Below are positions 34,043 to 37,730 of a stretch of 37,730 bases of DNA, piece by piece. This DNA is from an uncultured Bacteroides sp. (GTDB taxonomy: Bacteria > Bacteroidota > Bacteroidia > Bacteroidales > Bacteroidaceae): contig USEY01000033.1 of the NCBI GenBank assembly GCA_900553815.1, positions 1-37,730 on the forward strand, in the 5' to 3' direction. The notes under the pieces were generated by a model that saw only the letters and a program-made list of their open reading frames with translations, was not told the origin of the DNA and ran no database searches. Numbering within the stretch: the stretch's first letter is position 1; each line of letters begins with the position of its first letter. The translations under genes and the position numbers were made by a program.

Positions 34043-35399
34043 ACGCCCGTTTCTTGTCATATTGTTCTTTTCCCCAAACCAGCGCTTCATAGAGCAGGCC
34101 AGCCAGGTATTTACCGCCGCGGAAATTGATATGGGTATAGTCCAGATTGGCTTTCGCCGGCTTGGCTTCAACCAGCTTGGCCATACTGAGGTCTCCTCCC
34201 ATGGCTTCAAACAGATTCCAAAAGGCTATGCCGCAGTCGGCCGCCAGGTTCTGCTGATAGCGCACCAGATTCTTGATGCCCGGCATGGTTCGCAACTCGC
34301 CCTCTTCCGTACGATAGTCGCGGTCGCCCACTCCCACTATCAGTAGCCCGGCTTCAGGGAATGCCTTTTTCAGATGTTCTATTGCTTCGCGAAGGCCGGC
34401 CGCATAATGGTCATAATTGCGGCCACGCTCGGTAGCCACATTCAAGCCATACTGCAATACTATCAGGTCGTAATGACGGCAACGGTCAAAATCGCGCAAG
34501 GTCTCCAAAGGTATCCGGCGCAAAGAAAGTCCGGACGCGCCACGCAACGAGAAGTTATCCAGACCTATGCCCATCACGTCGTCCATCGATACGCCATAGA
34601 ATACAGCCGAATCGGCCTGCTCCACCGTCCACCGCACACTGCCGATGCGTCCATCTACCGACAACGCCTGGATATTCCCTGCAGGCTCCATGGCAAGTTG
34701 TTGGCTCGCTGCCCCATTCTGCCGCACGTTCAGCAAGCCGGAAGACGAGGATTTGAAGAAAACAGAAGCTCGCCTACAGGTATCAAGACGCGACGCATAT
34801 TTGTCCTGACCCTTCAATTCTACATAAGCACCTGACGAGCGAGGCAAAAAGTAATGTCCCGACAAGCCTTGTCTGGAAGCGTCAAAGCCAATCGTATCTA
34901 CAGCTGCATGCGACTCCCAACCGGAAAACGAATGTTTCACCGTTGGCCGAAAGCCATTGACATTAGAAGTAACCGGCACAAATCCTACCCCACTTCCTCC
35001 GTATTTCTGCTGAAGCATTTCACGTAAATCAGCAGTAAGTATATCTGCCTCAATAAAAGAATCACCGAAATACGCGATGCGCACCACCCGCTTACCGGCC
35101 CCGTCAAGCGCCTGATAAAAAGGTTCCATTCCGCGATGAGTCGAATCGCCATAATCCTCAATACAAACCTTTCCCTGCGGACAAGAATCCACAAAGACAG
35201 GCTTCGGCTTAGGAGACATCAGAAACGCAGTATCATCCACTGCTTCCTCTACCACACGAGGACGTACATCTGACAACAAATCGACACGCCTCATCACCCG
35301 GCCTCCCAACTCTATGCGCGGCAGAAAGTGCATAGCCAGCAACATGCCAACTACCAACAGCATCAACAAACCTGTATGTTTCAAATAGTTTTTCATCAT
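34029..35399 (-). CDS. SGNH/GDSL hydrolase (first of the pair)
   Basis: 456 residues from the ATG at 35399 (or 35396, adjacent ATG). An N-terminal signal anchor (about 8-26) is followed by a linker and an SGNH fold. Block I is IAYFGDSFIEADI, block III QYGLNVATE, and block V DYTHINFRGG with the Asp/His pair. The middle (about 150-290) is a beta-rich insertion typical of the larger AlgX/PatB-like members. It heads the three-gene transcript with the second SGNH gene and the MBOAT gene, consistent with O-acetylation of an extracellular polymer. The promoter lies only about ten bases upstream, so the message may be almost leaderless. Confidence 0.9.
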   Translation of the reverse strand: MMKNYLKHTGLLMLLVVGMLLAMHFLPRIELGGRVMRRVDLLSDVRPRVVEEAVDDTAFLMSPKPKPVFVDSCPQGKVCIEDYGDSTHRGMEPFYQALDGAGKRVVRIAYFGDSFIEADILTADLREMLQQKYGGSGVGFVPVTSNVNGFRPTVKHSFSGWESHAAVDTIGFDASRQGLSGHYFLPRSSGAYVELKGQDKYASRLDTCRRASVFFKSSSSGLLNVRQNGAASQQLAMEPAGNIQALSVDGRIGSVRWTVEQADSAVFYGVSMDDVMGIGLDNFSLRGASGLSLRRIPLETLRDFDRCRHYDLIVLQYGLNVATERGRNYDHYAAGLREAIEHLKKAFPEAGLLIVGVGDRDYRTEEGELRTMPGIKNLVRYQQNLAADCGIAFWNLFEAMGGDLSMAKLVEAKPAKANLDYTHINFRGGKYLAGLLYEALVWGKEQYDKKRAYEME

Positions 35400-35408
35400 A
35401 AGCAGCCG

Positions 35409-35438
35409 CAAAGATAATTCAATAAATAACTCAACCAA
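35409..35438 (-). promoter_or_regulatory. Promoter of the SGNH-SGNH-MBOAT operon
   Basis: Minus-strand TTG (35436-35438), 19 bases, TATCTTTG (35409-35416). Predicted start near 35403, four or five bases before the ATG at 35399. Confidence 0.75.
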
Positions 35439-35697
35439 TACATTATTTATATATAATGATAAAGGTTAAACTTATCCAAGCATTCCTCCACTCAGCCACA
35501 CCCGGCATAAACAATAAACTATTTCCCTGCAAGCAAACCAATTATGAGCAATCATCAGCGTACGAAAATCCTAACAGTCAGCATACTCGTTCAGAACATT
35601 ACTCGCGCTAACCGATAAGACATATTGAAACAACCTGCTTACAAGAACAGTATCTCTCCATATAAAAGCAGCCACCGCTCCATATCCGAATGCCCAC

Positions 35698-35719
35698 AAA
35701 AAAAGGCCTTCCGGCCTTT
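35698..35719 (-). terminator. Terminator of the TetR-family gene
   Basis: Stem AAAGGCC (35702-35708) / GGCCTTT (35713-35719), loop TTCC. On the minus strand it is followed by seven T. Confidence 0.92.
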
Positions 35720-35726
35720 ATCTTGA

Positions 35727-36362
35727 TTAACGTTTCTTTCTGTACTCTCTTACAAATTCCTCCAGCACCTTTGCCCCCCGTTCAGTCGAGATGCCTCGCA
35801 GGTAAGTGAACATAATAGACTCATATACCTCAACAAACGAATACTCCTCACAAATATCCGTATTCATCAGCACATCCAGCTGCTCCCTTACCAGACGATT
35901 CATGATATAAAAATTAATATCATCTCTAAAGATGCCTTGTCTGACGCCCTCTCTGAAGAACTCGACGGTTTTTTCCACATCCTTATCTTGCCGTCTTGAC
36001 ATCTGGGCATAAGCCTTAGGATACTTCTTCAAATCTTCAAAAAAGCGCTTGTTGGTCGCATGAAACTTTTCAATGCTCCGCTGATAGCATTTCAACAACA
36101 CTTCCAATACATTTTGCGAGGTACCCAGTACACTCTTCACAAACTCCTCACTCTCTGCCTGTTCGCGCTGAATACATTCTTCAAGCAGAGCTTCCTTGTC
36201 AGCAAATATCTCATAAAGCGTACGTTTCGAAATTCCAAGCATAGCAGCTATGTCATCCATGGTCACGCTTTTTATTCCGTTTTATGTAAATTGCTCCACA
36301 GCTTTTTCTACAATACGTGTCTTCAATTCTGTCCTGGACACAGTAACCTTATACCCTCCCAT
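35727..36362 (-). pseudogene. TetR-family regulator interrupted by an in-frame stop
   Basis: Read from the ATG at 36362, the frame gives the normal TetR N-terminus MGGYKVTVSRTELKTRIVEK, then AVEQFT, a TAA at 36282-36284 (codon 27), and continues in frame as NGIKSVTMDDIAAMLGISKR through the helix-turn-helix to the natural stop at 35727. Total length (211 codons plus the stop) is normal. A full promoter lies at 36411-36440. A single base change (probably AAA to TAA) explains it. Restart at the GTG 36266 would give 179 residues lacking helix 1 of the DNA-binding domain, probably inactive or altered. A sequencing error cannot be excluded. No efflux operon is adjacent. Confidence 0.9.
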
Positions 36363-36410
36363 TATAACTCTAATAAAACAGTTTCTAATTCAAGCCTTTT
36401 TTTGTGTTTG

Positions 36411-36440
36411 CAAATATAAATAGAAAACGAATTTAATCAA
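36411..36440 (-). promoter_or_regulatory. Promoter of the TetR-family gene
   Basis: Minus-strand TTG (36438-36440), 19 bases, TATATTTG (36411-36418). Predicted start near 36404, about 42 bases before the ATG at 36362, which supports the longer gene. Confidence 0.75.
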
Positions 36441-36731
36441 TCGAGTTTTCTGTTCTTTATCAATATGATTAATAATTATTAGGATTGCATACTTCTATAA
36501 GTAAAAAAACAATTACAGAAATTCATAATAGTTCATTATGACACATCTAGAAACTTCGATGAATGGACAAAAGGATTTAACCAAATTGCCACAAAAAAAT
36601 AGCCATGACAAGAAAAGCAGATAGCCATACAATAGACTCATAATCAAACTGCAATAGCCTTCCACCCATTCAGCCATTCATGCCATTATTAGAGTTCCAC
36701 GACGAACAAGAAAAAAATTATTTCTTTTTAT

Positions 36732-36763
36732 TTTGGCCAGATTGAACCTTTTTCCTATCTTTG
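36732..36763 (+). promoter_or_regulatory. Promoter of tRNA-Pro
   Basis: TTTG (36732-36735), 20 bases, TATCTTTG (36756-36763) on the plus strand. A GGAGG/CCTCC hairpin (36781-36800) lies in the leader before the tRNA. Confidence 0.75.
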
Positions 36764-36817
36764 CACCGTCAAAAACGAAAGGAGGTTTGTTAGTTCCTCC
36801 CCGGATGCCCAAAAAAT

Positions 36818-36890
36818 CGGAATGTAGCGCAGTTGGTAGCGCACTACGTTCGGGACGTAGGGGTCGGGCGTTCGAGTCGCCTCATTCCGA
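36818..36890 (+). tRNA. tRNA-Pro (anticodon CGG)
   Basis: 73 bases forming a full cloverleaf. Acceptor stem CGGAATG/CATTCCG (36818-36824/36883-36889), D arm GCGC/GCGC, anticodon stem CTACG/CGTAG with loop TTCGGGA and anticodon CGG at 36851-36853, T arm GGGCG/CGCCT with loop TTCGAGT, and discriminator A. No CCA is encoded. It decodes CCG (proline). Confidence 0.95.
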
Positions 36891-36893
36891 CTG

Positions 36894-36927
36894 AAAGCGA
36901 CAATTGATGAAAATCAGTTGTCGCTTT
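36894..36927 (+). terminator. Terminator of tRNA-Pro
   Basis: A 15-bp stem (AAAGCGACAA... with ...TTGTCGCTTT) is capped by a GAAA tetraloop and followed by TTGTTTT. It starts four bases past the tRNA. Confidence 0.92.
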
Positions 36928-37036
36928 TGTTTTATCGTCTTTGTAACTTGCTGATATTCTACGGAATATTGAGAATTTGCAGAAATGGATGGTGGTTGTA
37001 GACGTTCAATAAGAATCTCCACCCTATCAGAAGCAT

Positions 37037-37124
37037 GATAGCAGTAAACACTTTGCGCGATAGCAGTGGACTACTGACGTGATAGTAGTAAACTGCTAAC
37101 AGACAAGGAGTCTACTGCTATCAT
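37037..37124. repeat. 22-bp tandem repeats, family B, right array
   Basis: Units at 37037-37058, 37059-37080, 37081-37102 and 37103-37124, in the same phase as 468-555 and 21811-21898. The core is AGCAGT-NN-ACTGCT, with variants AGTAGTAAACTGCTA and GGAGTCTACTGCTAT. Confidence 0.85.
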
Positions 37125-37212
37125 TCACACTTACGGCTGCATTGGCTCACGCTTGCGGCTGCGTTGACTAACAGATACGGCTGCGTCAGGTCACGCAGCC
37201 GTATCTGTTTCC
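37125..37212. repeat. 22-bp tandem repeats, family A, right array with hairpin
   Basis: Units at 37125-37146, 37147-37168 and 37169-37190 with core ACGGCTGCGT. The fourth (37191-37212) is reversed, so 37171-37186 and 37193-37208 form a perfect 16-bp inverted repeat with a six-base loop. The array is the inverted counterpart of 316-400. Confidence 0.85.
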
Positions 37213-37214
37213 GT

Positions 37215-37277
37215 AAAGTTCCTCTTCAGCATTCCAAAGTCCATAGTTAGCACGCTAAAGTCCCTCTTTGCATTCTC
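37215..37277. repeat. Family C repeats, right copy (21-bp step)
   Basis: AAAGT-headed units begin at 37215, 37236 and 37257, spaced 21 bp. They contain GCTAAAG and CCTCTTC pieces that mirror the family C block at 237-302. Confidence 0.55.
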
Positions 37278-37341
37278 CATCTTACTACATGTCGAGGTCA
37301 AAACGTTCTGCCAACTGCCTTATTTCTCTGTTTTCCGCCTG

Positions 37342-37358
37342 AAGTTTCACGCCTTCAC
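37342..37358. repeat. 17-bp exact inverted match to the left flank
   Basis: AAGTTTCACGCCTTCAC is the reverse complement of 142-158. Related GTGAAAGCTTCAC and GGCTTCACGCC pieces follow to about 37425. Confidence 0.75.
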
Positions 37359-37470
37359 CTTCAGCCATAAATCCCTTTCTTACAAATATATATGGTGAAA
37401 GCTTCACCTCAGGTTGGCTTCACGCCAGTTTTTTCTGTGTTGTAAAGGAGTTAACTGTTGGCTCGGTAGT

Positions 37471-37522
37471 TCTTAAGACCTTTCGTGCCAGCTCTTAAGA
37501 CTTTCCACGGTAGGTCTTAAGA
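37471..37522. repeat. 22-bp tandem repeats, family E (TCTTAAGA)
   Basis: The palindrome TCTTAAGA occurs at 37471-37478, 37493-37500 and 37515-37522, exactly 22 bp apart, with diverged sequence between. No left-end counterpart was found. Confidence 0.75.
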
Positions 37523-37566
37523 TACAAACAACAACTATCTATGAGAAAGACAGCCCAGCCTTAGTA

Positions 37567-37687
37567 GAGACGTGGCGTGCCGCGTCTCAGGACGCAGGTT
37601 TCACAGTATTTATCTGATAAACAGAATAATATGGGGCCTAAAATTAGAATGCGAACGGGGAGACGCGGCACGCCACACTAGTGTCCC
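37567..37687. repeat. Terminal palindromic repeats, right copies
   Basis: One near-palindrome (37567-37588, beginning GAGACGTGGC and ending CGCGTCTC) is followed by a second copy at 37660-37687 that ends CACTAGTGTCCC and is inverted relative to 25-52. The segment between carries GCAGGTTTCAC, also present at 93-106. Confidence 0.7.
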
Positions 37688-37730
37688 AAAGATTGATTAA
37701 CATATTCTCATAAGTCGCATATAATCAAAT

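Larger units (their letters stand above)
36363..36817. other. Gene-free region between TetR pseudogene and tRNA-Pro
   Basis: No gene is seen. It holds the TetR promoter (36411-36440), an AGAAAAC/GTTTTCT inverted repeat (36422-36428/36444-36450) that overlaps that promoter and could be the regulator's own operator, and the tRNA promoter (36732-36763). Confidence 0.6.

Noticed and set aside
25..37687. Composite transposon or integrated element bounded by the end repeats
   Set aside because: No transposase, integrase or target-site duplication is visible, and the interior is mostly core chromosomal genes including a tRNA.

Overview
The window is chromosomal DNA from a gut Bacteroides (order Bacteroidales); I cannot fix the species. 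Three things support this. The genes are typical of the group: a dipeptidyl peptidase III with the HECLGH zinc motif, a GH29 fucosidase, BspA-type leucine-rich repeats, and an mreB-mreC-mreD-PBP2-rodA cluster behind purH. Many genes are preceded by the Bacteroidetes promoter pattern TTTG-N19-TAnnTTTG. Starts generally lack strong Shine-Dalgarno sequences.

Layout. Positions 1-776 hold no gene, only a composite of short repeats. Next come rpsA, a SIMPL-domain gene and a YugP-type membrane zinc protease (all minus strand), a plus-strand PAP2 phosphatase fused to a probable outer-membrane barrel, then a secreted alpha-L-fucosidase, an ECF sigma factor with a small membrane-protein partner, and a translationally coupled fur-purA pair (minus). 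A repeat-rich, gene-free kilobase leads to a plus-strand HU-like gene. A three-gene operon of unknown membrane proteins follows. It is preceded by a strongly structured RNA with its own promoter and intrinsic terminator, either a free small RNA or a regulatory leader. After that come an AlkD-like gene, DPP III, an AraC-type regulator and a secreted LRR-caspase protein. A CDF metal exporter and a Fur-family regulator form an operon with a 7-1-7 palindrome in its promoter. The cell-shape cluster (mreB, mreC, mreD, mrdA, rodA) and purH follow, then an MBOAT plus two SGNH-hydrolase genes (a polymer O-acetylation locus), a TetR gene broken by an in-frame stop, and tRNA-Pro(CGG). Positions 36928-37730 again hold repeats.

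How the genes work together. Most are housekeeping: translation (S1, tRNA), purine synthesis (purA, purH) and wall elongation (Mre/Rod). The accessory parts are metal handling (CDF/Fur), envelope modification (MBOAT/SGNH, PAP2), glycan and peptide use (fucosidase, DPP III) and the caspase-like protein.

Most unusual signal. The intergenic regions carry several tandem arrays whose units are 22 bp long, about two helical turns, most with a palindromic core. One family (core AGCAGT-NN-ACTGCT) occurs in three places: both window ends and the caspase upstream region. A second (ATCATGT-N-ACATGAT) lies between purH and the MBOAT gene. A third (TCTTAAGA) lies at the right end. The two window ends carry the same blocks in mirrored order, so the roughly 36 kb between them is flanked by an imperfect composite inverted repeat. 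I do not recognise this repeat system.
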